A stretch of DNA of 19,747 bases from Selenomonadaceae bacterium UBA3796. GTDB lineage: Bacteria; Bacillota; Negativicutes; Selenomonadales; Selenomonadaceae. A program made the position numbers and the translations under genes. The notes beneath the pieces are model-generated. The model was not told where the DNA came from. It made no database searches and saw only the letters and a program-made list of their open reading frames with translations. The DNA lies in assembly GCA_002369175.1 (NCBI GenBank), contig DFES01000076.1, positions 1 through 19,747 of the forward strand. The letters run 5' to 3'. The stretch's first letter is position 1; each line of letters begins with the position of its first letter. Below are positions 1 through 7,944 of the stretch, piece by piece.

Positions 1-19
1 CAGAGGAAGCTGGTAGGAG

Positions 20-39
20 GAGGCTGTGGCATCAGCCTC
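20..39. repeat. Short perfect inverted repeat (hairpin)
   Basis: GAGGCTG (20-26) pairs with CAGCCTC (33-39) around a 6-nt loop. No T-tract follows on either strand, so it is not a convincing intrinsic terminator. It could be the remains of a terminator or untranslated-region structure from a gene lying to the left of the window. Its role is unknown. Confidence 0.35.
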
Positions 40-70
40 GGATAAACTCGTCGAAACGCCAATCGGAAGG

Positions 71-108
71 TTTTGCCTGTGGCAAAACTTGAACAATTGC
101 GTTATACT
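71..108 (+). promoter_or_regulatory. Putative promoter with overlapping palindrome upstream of the CNNM/CBS gene
   Basis: A perfect inverted repeat, TTTTGCC-TGT-GGCAAAA (71-87), overlaps a weak -35-like TGGCAA (80-85). That box stands 17 nt before a good -10-like TATACT (103-108). The arrangement resembles an operator over a -35 box. The repeat and the -10-like hexamer are seen directly; promoter and operator functions are inferred. The poor -35 match keeps confidence low. Confidence 0.35.
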
Positions 109-130
109 TCAATACAGAAAAATTTTGTGT

Positions 131-159
131 AGGAAACGAGGAATTATTCAGCGTTTCCT
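131..159 (+). promoter_or_regulatory. 5'-leader stem-loop before the CNNM/CBS gene
   Basis: AGGAAACG (131-138) is perfectly complementary to CGTTTCCT (152-159), giving an 8-bp stem with a 13-nt loop. It lies in the presumed 5' UTR, 7 nt before the AAAAGGA (166-172) that probably serves as ribosome binding site. It may influence translation initiation or mRNA stability, which is inference. Confidence 0.35.
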
Positions 160-174
160 GTATGTAAAAAGGAT

Positions 175-1518
175 GTGTACTGCTTGGATAATCCCGGCTC
201 TGGTATATTGATTTTATTGACTTCCTGCTTTATATTGGCAAATGCTTTTTTCTCCCTGGTGGAAACCGCTCTGACGGAAAGCCATAAAAGTCCCTTGGAA
301 AAGATGGCAGAGGACGGGAATCCGGATGCCCAGGCTGCTTTGAACATTCTGGAAAATCCGGATGAAACACAATCTGTCATCCAGATCGGCATCACCCTCA
401 TGGGAATCCTCTCCGGCCTTTGCGGAGGGCTTCTTGCTGCGCCGCTGCTCGCACGCCATCTTGATTTTCTGCCTCATCCCTATGCTGTTTCCCTGACGGC
501 GAGCATTCTCATCATCACGTACTTCCTCCTGCTTCTGGGGGAGTTCCTGCCCAAGAAAATGGCTCTGCAATATCCGGAAAAGGTTCTCCTGAAGCATCAT
601 CGCGCCCTTCGCCGGCTCACATGGTTCTCCCTTCCCTTCGTTTCCTTCTTCTCAAGCTCTGCCAACACCATCCTCCTGATTTTCGGCATCAATCCCCAGG
701 TGGAGGATACCGTAACGGAGGATGAAGTGAAGGATCTCATAGAACAGGGAACAGAAGACGGCACGTTCGAGAAGACGGAGCAGGATATGGTAGACCGCAT
801 CTTCCACCTCAGCGACCAGACCGCCTACGGTCTCATGACCCCCCGTACCCAGATGCTCTGGCTGGACTTGGAGGATTCTCTGAGGCACAATCTCCGCATC
901 ATCCGCGAACATCCCCAAACCGTCTTTCCCGTGGGGCGGAACAGTCTTGATGATTTCTGCGGTGTGCTCTATGCCAAGGATCTTCTGGATGCCTCCCTCT
1001 CGAAAAAAAGCCTGGAGCTTGCCCAATACGTCCGAAAGCCCATGTCCATCCCGCGCTCCATGGAAACCTTCCGCCTGCTGGAGAAATTCCGCGACACGGG
1101 CATCCATGAAGCCATGGTGCTCGATGAGTATGGAGGTGTCATCGGCTTCATCACGTTGGATGACATCCTCCTGAAAATCATTGGCAGCCATGCGCAGGGA
1201 GCTTCCGATGCCTCCGCTTTCAAAATCAGCCAAAAAGACGAAAATTCCTGGTCTCTGGAAGGACTTTGCCCCATCGACCAGTTCAAGGAACGCTTTGACA
1301 TTGAAGAACTCCCCGAAGAAGACCATGACCACTTCCAAACCATGGGCGGCTTCCTGACCTCCTACTTCGGATACATCCCCAAAAAAGGAGAACGCTGCGA
1401 ATGGAACGGCTATACCTTTGAAGTTGTGAATATGGACCGCGCCCGCATTGACAAAATCCTCGTCACCCGAAAACCCATGGAAGAAGAAAAGGAGCTTCCT
1501 GCCACGGAAGCCCCCTAA
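175..1518 (+). CDS. CNNM/CBS/CorC_HlyC-type membrane protein (HlyC/CorC family)
   Basis: This is a 447-residue inner-membrane protein with the three-part layout of the HlyC/CorC (UPF0053) family. The N-terminal CNNM/DUF21 transmembrane region covers about 5-190, with hydrophobic helices and a GEFLPKK segment. A CBS pair covers about 215-340, opening with MTPRTQM near residue 221 and containing LDEYGGVIGFITLDD. The C-terminal CorC_HlyC domain covers about 355-435 and ends DRARIDKILV. Family members are linked to Mg2+/Co2+ or Na+ handling; older hemolysin names are historical. The start is uncertain. GTG at 175 lies only 2 nt after AAAAGGA, while TTG at 184 has 11-nt spacing; an in-frame stop at 130-132 bounds the ORF. 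It converges on pilC with a 15-nt gap. The family call is firm; the transported ion cannot be read from sequence. Confidence 0.9.
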   Translation: MYCLDNPGSGILILLTSCFILANAFFSLVETALTESHKSPLEKMAEDGNPDAQAALNILENPDETQSVIQIGITLMGILSGLCGGLLAAPLLARHLDFLPHPYAVSLTASILIITYFLLLLGEFLPKKMALQYPEKVLLKHHRALRRLTWFSLPFVSFFSSSANTILLIFGINPQVEDTVTEDEVKDLIEQGTEDGTFEKTEQDMVDRIFHLSDQTAYGLMTPRTQMLWLDLEDSLRHNLRIIREHPQTVFPVGRNSLDDFCGVLYAKDLLDASLSKKSLELAQYVRKPMSIPRSMETFRLLEKFRDTGIHEAMVLDEYGGVIGFITLDDILLKIIGSHAQGASDASAFKISQKDENSWSLEGLCPIDQFKERFDIEELPEEDHDHFQTMGGFLTSYFGYIPKKGERCEWNGYTFEVVNMDRARIDKILVTRKPMEEEKELPATEAP

Positions 1519-1533
1519 CCTTTTTCCCTGCTT

Positions 1534-2736
1534 TCAGGAAATCATCTCCATGGAATCCAGCAGCGGCAGGACGACGGCAAGGACAAAAAGAATCACCACG
1601 CCCCCCAGCACGAGAATCATGGCAGGCTCCATCATCGCCTGAAGCCGCCGGGAAGTATTTTCTGCCGAAATCCCGCAATAGTCCGCCGCTTTCCGAAGCA
1701 TTTCCTCCAGCCGTCCCGAACTTTCCCCCGCCGCAACCAGCTGCAGAAGCATGGCCGGAAATACCGGATTCCCCTGGAGGGCGGCTGTCAGGGAGTAGCC
1801 GTGCTGAACACTTTTTTTCGCCTCTTCCAGGAATGCCTGAAGATACCTGTTGTCCGGTATCCTGCTCGCCATGGAGAGGGATTCGTCCATGCGCAATCCG
1901 CCGCTTTGGAGCACAGACAGCGTTCCAAGGATATGCATCCAGGCCACATCCCTTTTCAGGCTTCCGAGCACGGGCAGACGCAGCAGGAGGCCATCCACCT
2001 TGCGGCGGAATCCTTCTTTGCCGTAAAGGTACCGGAGAAAGAGCGAAAGTCCGGCTCCTCCGGCCAAAAGGGGACTTCCATACGCTTCCAGGAAATGTCC
2101 CACCCAAAGCAGGATGCGGGTGGGCAGAGGGAGATCCACATGCAAGCCTTCCATCAGCCCCACAAAAGACGGAAGGATGAAAACCAGCATGACCATAAGG
2201 GATGAGGCGGCTGCCAGTGCCAGAATCAAGGGATAGAGCATGACGGAGCGGAATTTCTGCTTTGCGGCGTATTCGCCTTCGAGATAGTCCGCCAGCCTGC
2301 CAAGTATTTCCGGCAGACTGCCGCTGGCTTCCCCTGCCTCCATGAGATGGATCGCACTGGCAGAGAATGCTGCCTCATACTTTTTCAGAGAATCCGCGAG
2401 GCTGTGCCCCAATTCCACTGATTTTCGAACCTCCTGTATCATTGCATGGTAGGCTCTGTCCCCGCCCTGCTTCTCCATAACGGCCAAAATGTCATGGATT
2501 GGTTGTGTCTCTGCCATGACTGCAAGCTGACGGCAGAAAAAAGCCGCATGCTTCCCGGTGACTGCAGAAAAGGAAAAGAGCCTCCGCGGGCGCTTCCTCT
2601 CCCGTTCCTCGATACGGAGCACACGAAGCGCCTGTCCTCGCACGATGCGCGCCGCCTCCCGCGCAGAGTCCGCCTCAAGTTCTCCTTCTCTCATATCCTC
2701 GCCTGCACCGCAGGCAACATAATGGAAAAAAGCCAT
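1534..2736 (-). CDS. pilC: Type IV pilus inner-membrane platform protein (PilC/GspF family)
   Basis: This 400-residue polytopic protein forms the inner-membrane platform on which the PilB and PilT motors act. Two GspF-type helical domains each carry the family signature: EAGEASG near residue 133 and AAGESSG near residue 340. Transmembrane stretches lie at about 167-190, 205-235 and 370-392. The N-terminus MAFFHY..EGELEADSAREAAR matches the usual start of PilC proteins (MPxFxYxA..), so ATG 2736 is chosen. A GGAG sits 9 nt upstream of it. ATG at 2751 in the same frame, 2 nt after the pilT stop, is possible and would add five residues. It is the last gene of the pilB-pilT-pilC operon. No pilin or prepilin peptidase gene is present in the window. 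Confidence 0.9.
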   Translation of the reverse strand: MAFFHYVACGAGEDMREGELEADSAREAARIVRGQALRVLRIEERERKRPRRLFSFSAVTGKHAAFFCRQLAVMAETQPIHDILAVMEKQGGDRAYHAMIQEVRKSVELGHSLADSLKKYEAAFSASAIHLMEAGEASGSLPEILGRLADYLEGEYAAKQKFRSVMLYPLILALAAASSLMVMLVFILPSFVGLMEGLHVDLPLPTRILLWVGHFLEAYGSPLLAGGAGLSLFLRYLYGKEGFRRKVDGLLLRLPVLGSLKRDVAWMHILGTLSVLQSGGLRMDESLSMASRIPDNRYLQAFLEEAKKSVQHGYSLTAALQGNPVFPAMLLQLVAAGESSGRLEEMLRKAADYCGISAENTSRRLQAMMEPAMILVLGGVVILFVLAVVLPLLDSMEMIS

Positions 2737-2753
2737 GCTCTGCCACTCCATTC

Positions 2754-3776
2754 TCACGCCCCGCAGGATTCCATGATCTCCTTGGTGATGCGCCCTTTTT
2801 GATAAAGCTCCGCCAATGCCATCTGCCTTGTCTGCATGCCCCGATCCCTCCCGCTCATCATGACGGAATTGAGCTGGGGATATTTGCCCAGGCGAATGAT
2901 ATTGCGCGCGGCTGTTGTTGCCAGAAGCGCCTCTGCCAGGCACACCCGTCCTCCGTTCTTCGCCGGGAGAAGCTGCTGGGACAATATCCCTGCAAATACA
3001 GCGGCGAACTGCTCCCGGATGGCATCCCGCTGATCTGCGGGAAACATGCCCTCCACCCGCATGGCGGTTTCTGCCGCACTTTTCGTATGCAGCGTGCCCA
3101 GCACAAGAATCCCCGTTTCCGCCGCCACAAGAGCCGTTTTCATGGTTTCCGCATCGCGCAATTCCCCCACGAGAATAAGATCCGGCATCTCCCGGAGGGC
3201 GCTTCGAAGCCCTTGCGGAAAATCCAGGAAATCAACCCCCAGCTCCCGCTGGCTGATAAAGCACTTCTTTGGCACATGTACGTACTCCAGCGGATCTTCC
3301 AGTGTAATGATATGGGCAGAGCGCTCCCGATTGACCGCCTCAAGGTATGCGGCGATGGTGGTGGACTTCCCGGAACCAACCTTTCCCGTCACGAGAACCA
3401 GTCCGTCCTCTGCCGCAAGGAGCCTGTCCAATGCCCTTTTCGCACCGATTTCTTCAAAGGAAAACAACCGCTCGGAAAGCAGGCGCAGGACAATGGCTGC
3501 GTTTCCCTGTTGAAAGTAGGCATTGCCGCGAAACCTTCGTCCATGCGCTTCCCATGAAAAATCCACGTCTCTTTCCTTTTCCAGCCGCTCCTGCTGGTCC
3601 CTCCCCAGCATTTCCAGCAGCCAGGAAGAGACAGCTTCCGCAGAACAGACCTCCTGTGTTTGCGGCATCAGATGCCCTTCTATGCGGAAGAACATGCGCT
3701 GCCCGACGGTGAGATAGATGTCGGAAGCCCCAAGACAGATCGCTTTTCTGGCAGCTTCCCCCGCTTCAAGGAGCAT
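2754..3776 (-). CDS. pilT: Type IV pilus retraction ATPase (PilT family)
   Basis: This 340-residue hexameric secretion ATPase is predicted to power pilus retraction from the cytoplasmic face of PilC. The N-terminal PAS-like region contains GASDIYLTVGQRMFFRIEGHL. Walker A is GKVGSGKST (about 130-138), followed by LEDPLEY. The Walker B region DLILVGELRD is at about 197-206 and the His box GTLHT at about 227-231. AIREQF and LSQQLLP match the PilT C-terminal domain, and the length is normal for PilT. ATG 3776 overlaps the 3' end of pilB by 11 nt, with GTGAGG 10 nt upstream, so translation is probably coupled. ALREMPDLILVGELRD differs slightly from the usual ALREDPD..GEMRD. PilT rather than PilU or PilB is favoured by size and by the lack of a Zn-binding CxxC pair. 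Confidence 0.92.
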   Translation of the reverse strand: MLLEAGEAARKAICLGASDIYLTVGQRMFFRIEGHLMPQTQEVCSAEAVSSWLLEMLGRDQQERLEKERDVDFSWEAHGRRFRGNAYFQQGNAAIVLRLLSERLFSFEEIGAKRALDRLLAAEDGLVLVTGKVGSGKSTTIAAYLEAVNRERSAHIITLEDPLEYVHVPKKCFISQRELGVDFLDFPQGLRSALREMPDLILVGELRDAETMKTALVAAETGILVLGTLHTKSAAETAMRVEGMFPADQRDAIREQFAAVFAGILSQQLLPAKNGGRVCLAEALLATTAARNIIRLGKYPQLNSVMMSGRDRGMQTRQMALAELYQKGRITKEIMESCGA

Positions 3777-5040
3777 AGAGAACCCGCCTCACTTCCTCCA
3801 GCGTCGTCTTTCCTGACAACGCCTTTTCCAGGCCGTCCTCCCACATGCGCCGGAATCCCTTTTTGTGCGCCAACTGTTCCATACTGTCCGCATCCTTCTG
3901 CTTCAACATAGCTTGTCTGAACTCCCCATCCATACATAGAACCTCATGCAGGGGCAGCCTGCCCAAGAAGCCCGTCCCACGGCATTTCTCACAGCCTCTT
4001 CCCCTCCACAGCGCCTGATGGGAGGGAAAGGCATCCCCCATCAGGATGGCCTCCATGGAATCGGGCTGCACCTCATAGGCTTCCCGGCAGAAGGGACATA
4101 TCTGCCGCACCAGTCTCTGCGCGACGATACCCGAAAGGGTTGCCGCCAGCAGATACGCCGGGACTCCCATCTCCAGCAGACGGAACATCGCCGTGATGCT
4201 GTCACGGGCATGGAGCGTCGTGATGAGCATGTGGCCGGTAAGGGCAGCACGAACGGCGATCTGCGCTGTCATCTCATCCCGGATTTCCCCCACCATGATA
4301 ACATTGGCATCCATGCGAAGAATCGCTCTCAGGCCTTCCGCAAATCCCATCCCGGCCTTTGGATTCACTTCAATCTGATTGACATCGCGAAGAACCCCCT
4401 CCACGGGATCCTCCACGGTCATAATATTGATTTCCGGCGCATTCAGTTCCTCAAGAAAGGCATAAAGGGAGGTTGTCTTGCCGGAATTCATCGGTCCACA
4501 GGCAATCAGCATTCCGGAAGGTCTGTGAATCAGGCGAAGAATCGATTCCCTGTTTTTCTCCGAAAGTCCCAGTTCGTGGATCTTTCGGAAGCGCTTCTCC
4601 ACATTGAGCAAGCGTATCACGATTGCCTCACCGTGCTTCACTGGCACACTGGCCACCCGCAAATCCACTTTCCCGTCATGGCAGGAGTAGTCGATGTGCC
4701 CGTCCAACGGGCGGCGATGTTCGCTGATGTCCATACCGGCCATGATTTTAAGACGTGAGGTCAGCATGGAATGCAGGCGCAGAGGGAATGCCTCCCCTGT
4801 CTCCCATAACCTTCCATCCACACGATAGCGAAGGCGCAGGCGGCTTTCCTGCGGCTCAATATGGATATCACTGGCTTTGAGTTCTATGCCGAAATCGATC
4901 ATCCGGTTCACAAGACGCACAATCGGAGCAGACTGACTCTCTGCCCCGTCTCCTCCGGGCCGGGAGGACTGCCTTCTCTCCTGCATGCTATGCAGCACTT
5001 GACCGGACAGCTGATGCAAAATGGCTTCCTGTTCCAGCAT
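3766..5040 (-). CDS. pilB: Type IV pilus assembly ATPase (PilB/GspE family), short form
   Basis: This 424-residue extension ATPase is predicted to drive pilin polymerisation. The N2 domain begins at KASDIHIEP (about 55). Walker A is GPMNSGKTT (about 182-190), TVEDPVE follows, Walker B is NVIMVGEIRDE (about 245-255), and the His region is GHMLITTLHARDS. Two CxxC pairs, CPFC (about 314) and CEKC (about 349), form the Zn-binding element typical of PilB/GspE and absent from PilT. Typical PilB proteins are about 560 residues. Here the N-terminal MshEN/GspE N1 domain is missing, leaving about 40 residues ahead of the N2 domain. ATG 5040 has GGAGG 8 nt upstream. It is the first gene of the operon, behind a promoter at 5100-5128. 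Confidence 0.9.
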   Translation of the reverse strand: MLEQEAILHQLSGQVLHSMQERRQSSRPGGDGAESQSAPIVRLVNRMIDFGIELKASDIHIEPQESRLRLRYRVDGRLWETGEAFPLRLHSMLTSRLKIMAGMDISEHRRPLDGHIDYSCHDGKVDLRVASVPVKHGEAIVIRLLNVEKRFRKIHELGLSEKNRESILRLIHRPSGMLIACGPMNSGKTTSLYAFLEELNAPEINIMTVEDPVEGVLRDVNQIEVNPKAGMGFAEGLRAILRMDANVIMVGEIRDEMTAQIAVRAALTGHMLITTLHARDSITAMFRLLEMGVPAYLLAATLSGIVAQRLVRQICPFCREAYEVQPDSMEAILMGDAFPSHQALWRGRGCEKCRGTGFLGRLPLHEVLCMDGEFRQAMLKQKDADSMEQLAHKKGFRRMWEDGLEKALSGKTTLEEVRRVLYAP

Positions 5041-5093
5041 TCCAGCTCCCTCCGTCTTCTCTAAAAGAACTTCATCTTAAAAATCCATTTACA

Positions 5094-5128
5094 GTAGACA
5101 TTCTACACCATTTGAAGAGAAAATGCAA
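5094..5128 (-). promoter_or_regulatory. Predicted sigma-70 promoter of pilB-pilT-pilC with overlapping palindrome
   Basis: Reading the minus strand, TTGCAT (5128-5123) is followed after exactly 17 nt by TAGAAT (5105-5100). The -10 overlaps a small palindrome, GTAGA-CAT-TCTAC on the plus strand (5094-5106), which may be a regulator site. The implied transcript start near 5093 leaves a leader of about 50 nt before pilB. The hexamers and spacing are seen directly; use as a promoter is inferred. Confidence 0.6.
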
Positions 5129-5137
5129 TACAAAGAA

Positions 5138-5169
5138 GCCCCCAAACTGCGGGAAACGCAGATGGGGGC
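5138..5169 (-). terminator. Rho-independent terminator after rex
   Basis: On the minus strand GCCCCCA pairs with TGGGGGC (5163-5169 with 5138-5144). An inner stem CTGCG/CGCAG (5157-5161 with 5147-5151) closes a short loop. The stem is followed on the minus strand by TTCTTTGT. It lies 18 nt past the rex stop, ends the folC-ligase-rex transcript, and insulates it from the pilB promoter just downstream. Confidence 0.85.
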
Positions 5170-5187
5170 AACTTTAGGAACTGTGTC

Positions 5188-5823
5188 TTATTTTCGTGTA
5201 ATATGGTAGGATAAACTGCTCAAGCCAATGGACAGATCTTCATTGACAATATGCATGGATTCCGGCACCTGCATCTTGATCGGAGCAAAATTCCAAATAC
5301 CCCGAATCCCTGCCTCCACCAGCTGATCTGCCACCCCTTGGGCGAAAGCTGCCGGAACAGCAATGATGCCGATATGTATGTTCCGCTCCTTCACGATGCG
5401 ATTGACATTCCGTATGTCCTCCACCTTCACATGGTTCACTGTGGTTCCGATGACATTGGGATCCTGGTCGAAAAGCGCTACCAGACGAAAGCCGAGTGTC
5501 ACGAAGTTCTGATAGTTTGCAAGAGCCGACCCCAAATGACCAATGCCCACCACGGCCATGTTCCAGTGATTGTTCAATCCCAGGATTTCCCCCACGTTCC
5601 GCTTGAGCTCGTTCACATAATAACCGACGCCCTTCTTGCCAAACTGACCGAAGGATGCAAGATCTTTGCGGATCTGTTCCGGGGTAATCCCCAGACGCCG
5701 TCCCAGTTCGTCCGAGGAAATGATATCGATTCCTTCATCCTGCGCTAACCGCAACGTGCGAAAATAAAGGGGAAGACGGTCGATTGTCGCATTGGATATA
5801 CTCATCTGCCCTTTCATTTTCAT
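5188..5823 (-). CDS. rex: Redox-sensing transcriptional repressor Rex
   Basis: This 211-residue NAD(H)-responsive repressor is of a type widespread in Gram-positive bacteria. The N-terminal winged helix (about 1-80) contains LPLYFRTLRLAQ, SSDELGRRLGITPEQIRKDL and the FGKKGVGYYV wing. A Rossmann domain follows with VVGIGHLGSAL (GxGxxG near 90-98), LFDQDPNVIG and IWNFAPIKMQVP, all characteristic of Rex. In the family, a high NADH/NAD+ ratio releases DNA and derepresses fermentation genes. ATG 5823 has GGGAGG 6 nt before the start; ATGs at codons 3 and 7 are less well placed. It is the last gene of the folC operon, 15 nt after the ligase stop, and is followed by a terminator. I saw no convincing Rex operator in the window. 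Confidence 0.97.
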   Translation of the reverse strand: MKMKGQMSISNATIDRLPLYFRTLRLAQDEGIDIISSDELGRRLGITPEQIRKDLASFGQFGKKGVGYYVNELKRNVGEILGLNNHWNMAVVGIGHLGSALANYQNFVTLGFRLVALFDQDPNVIGTTVNHVKVEDIRNVNRIVKERNIHIGIIAVPAAFAQGVADQLVEAGIRGIWNFAPIKMQVPESMHIVNEDLSIGLSSLSYHITRK

Positions 5824-5838
5824 TCGACACCTCCCAAA

Positions 5839-7944
5839 TCACGATGGTTTCTTTTCTTCCGGATCCATAGCGGCATTCACGGCTCCCAGTGCGGCCAAGA
5901 ACCAAAGGAGCATGGAAGTGGGGATATTGAACAGGAGATCATCCGTCAGACCGTTAAGCGCCACGGAAATGAAAGCAAGTCCGATGCCAAGGGACAGACC
6001 CGCCCGAAGGCGCAAGCTATCCCACTGACAGAGCTCCGCCCAGTAGTCATCCAGCGGTTTGCTCTGTTGCGCATCTTCCTCTTCGTCTTCTTCCTCCTCG
6101 TCTTCCTCTTCCTCCCTGTCTCCTCTCTCCTCAGCCTCTTGCGTCAACTCCTTGATGAGACTTTTGATATCTTCTTTCTCTTCTTTTTCTTCTTTCTCCT
6201 CTGTTTCCTCTTTCTCCTCGGAATCCCCTGTGTCTTCCGATTTGACCTCTGCCGCGAGGTTTTCTTCATCCACCCGCCCGTCACGTTCTGTATTCGATGC
6301 AGCCGTCTCCACGGGTGCCTTGGAGCGCGCCGAACTTATGGAAACCACCTTGGATTTTCCTGCTCCAGAGTTTCCAGCTTTTACCGCATCAACCGCATCC
6401 TTTCCGGTTTCCTCATCTTCCGAAGCCTTCTCTTCCGCTTGGTTTTTTTCTTCCGTTGCGGTCTCTTCTGCCGTCCCCTCTTCTCCAGTTTCATCCTTCG
6501 ATACAGGTTCCTTCTCCGAAGCGGCCTTGTCCGAAACAGCCTCGTTCAAACCTTCTTCGTTTAAACTTTCTTCTCCATTGGAATCGGGTCTCCGGACGGA
6601 AGCTCCTTCCGTATCCTCAGTGGTTTCATCGCTCTTTTCTTCTTTCTTTTCCTCTTCCTCTTCTTTCTTCTCTGCAGTCTGTGCCTCAGGCTCTGTTTCT
6701 TCCATCCCCTTGTCAGGAGAATCTGCCGCCTCTGCTTCCTCACTCCCGTGTTCAGAAGTCTCCTGCCCCTTCTCTTCCTCCGAAGGAGACGCTTCCTCTG
6801 ACTTTCCGCCCTGGATCAGCGACAAAAAAGAGGTTGTCCCTTCTTCATTGCGTACCGGTTCCAAAGGCTTCTCTGCGGGGAGTATCTCCGCACGAAGACA
6901 GGAATACATCGTACCGAAGAAAAACCAGAAAAAGGCAATGGCTCCGGCAATGCCGATTTCCGCCATATAATTCAGGTAGATATTGTGCGCATGGACGATC
7001 CGGATGGGAGCTCCCTGCATATAGAAATCATATTCCGGATAAATCATCCAGTAGGCACCCCAGCCGATTCCCAGAAAGGGATGATCCTGTATCATGGCAA
7101 CCGTGGCTTCCCAAAAGGCCAATCGCATTTCCGATGATGTATCAACTTTTGTGAACACCGAGGCAATTCTTTCATACAATGCCGGATCTGCCCAAAAAGC
7201 GAGAACCGCGCAGGCCATGCACGCAAGCAGAATGCGCCAGTCCTTCACAAGACCATAGCAGAAAAACACAATCGCTATGGCCAGACAAGCACCCCTCGCA
7301 TAGGTCATGGCAAGACATGCCGCAGCAAGTACCATTCCCAGGACGAGGACAATCCGCTGCAGCTTGTTGCAGCTCTTCATAAAAAAGCCCAAAAGAAGGC
7401 AAAGGACAGCATCCAAGTATCCGGCCAGTATATTGGGGTTCTCCCATGTAGAAAATACCCGCTTCGTCAGCTCCGGAAAAGCTTCCCCGTCCACCCACTT
7501 CATATCGCTGGTATCAATGCCGAAAATATACTGGCAAAAACCATAGAGGATGACAAGAAGCGCAGATCCGGCCAGAGCAAGAAGTATCTTTTTCACCTGC
7601 TCCGGCTGACTCACATTTTGCCCGATGAGAAGATAGGTGAGCGCATAGACCCCCACCAGATGATAGTAATTATAAAAGCTGAATGCTTTATCCGGCGAAA
7701 CGGTAATGGAAAGCGCTCCCAAAAATACGAAGAGAGCCAGCGGAACATCGAAGGGAAGGTGGCGAAACACCCTCTCCTTATCCAGGCGGAATTTCCATAC
7801 GGTCAGCAATATGCCGATCATCAGTGCAATCGTAGCAAGACTGGGAAACAATGCAATGAAAAACGCCTCGACCAGGATTGCCCATTGGGTCCATTTTTCC
7901 ACTTGCTTCTTGCGGCGTTTCTGTCGAAGCATATCGATGGTCAT
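5839..7944 (-). CDS. O-antigen ligase/Wzy_C family membrane protein with large acidic cytoplasmic insertion
   Basis: This 701-residue polytopic membrane protein has about ten or more hydrophobic helices. The family motif HAHNIYLNYMAEIGIAG, near residues 315-331, has the His and Glu positions typical of the O-antigen ligase/polymerase (PF04932-type) domain. In this family such proteins join or polymerise lipid-linked glycans at the outer face of the inner membrane. After a helix ending near FFGTMYSCLRA, residues about 355-627 are an almost pure E/K/S/D/T low-complexity segment (runs such as EEKEEKEEKE). The last two helices (LSLGIGLAFISVALNG and MLLWFLAALGAV) then resume. Homologues usually have only a short loop here. 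The start ATG overlaps the folC stop as ATGA, implying translational coupling. Whether it acts on lipopolysaccharide, another glycan or a protein cannot be told. Confidence 0.85.
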   Translation of the reverse strand: MTIDMLRQKRRKKQVEKWTQWAILVEAFFIALFPSLATIALMIGILLTVWKFRLDKERVFRHLPFDVPLALFVFLGALSITVSPDKAFSFYNYYHLVGVYALTYLLIGQNVSQPEQVKKILLALAGSALLVILYGFCQYIFGIDTSDMKWVDGEAFPELTKRVFSTWENPNILAGYLDAVLCLLLGFFMKSCNKLQRIVLVLGMVLAAACLAMTYARGACLAIAIVFFCYGLVKDWRILLACMACAVLAFWADPALYERIASVFTKVDTSSEMRLAFWEATVAMIQDHPFLGIGWGAYWMIYPEYDFYMQGAPIRIVHAHNIYLNYMAEIGIAGAIAFFWFFFGTMYSCLRAEILPAEKPLEPVRNEEGTTSFLSLIQGGKSEEASPSEEEKGQETSEHGSEEAEAADSPDKGMEETEPEAQTAEKKEEEEEKKEEKSDETTEDTEGASVRRPDSNGEESLNEEGLNEAVSDKAASEKEPVSKDETGEEGTAEETATEEKNQAEEKASEDEETGKDAVDAVKAGNSGAGKSKVVSISSARSKAPVETAASNTERDGRVDEENLAAEVKSEDTGDSEEKEETEEKEEKEEKEDIKSLIKELTQEAEERGDREEEEDEEEEDEEEDAQQSKPLDDYWAELCQWDSLRLRAGLSLGIGLAFISVALNGLTDDLLFNIPTSMLLWFLAALGAVNAAMDPEEKKPS

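Noticed and set aside
26..211. 61-codon plus-strand frame with AGGAGG before a GTG
   Set aside because: The purine run is within 5 nt of the GTG, the frame passes through three inverted repeats and overlaps the next gene, and the protein resembles nothing. It is more likely leader DNA. A 14-codon tail ending at 43-45 in another frame is equally unsupported.
652..1338. 228-codon minus-strand open frame
   Set aside because: It is antisense to the CBS and CorC_HlyC domains of the plus-strand gene and has no family likeness.
1519..1545. Possible bidirectional terminator between the CNNM/CBS gene and pilC
   Set aside because: Only a short interrupted stem (TTTCC.TG/CAGGAAA) is present, and it lacks a proper T-tract on either side.
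6060..6885. Microsatellite, CRISPR or repeat array on nucleotide level
   Set aside because: The segment is only loosely repetitive DNA rich in CTT/TCC triplets, with no fixed repeat unit or spacers. It is explained by the acidic low-complexity protein segment.
6059..6970. Long plus-strand Ser-rich open frame (303 codons)
   Set aside because: It is the antisense shadow of the E/K-rich insertion of the ligase-like gene: GAG/GAA codons read as CTC/TTC and TCC/TCT on the other strand. It shows no family resemblance.
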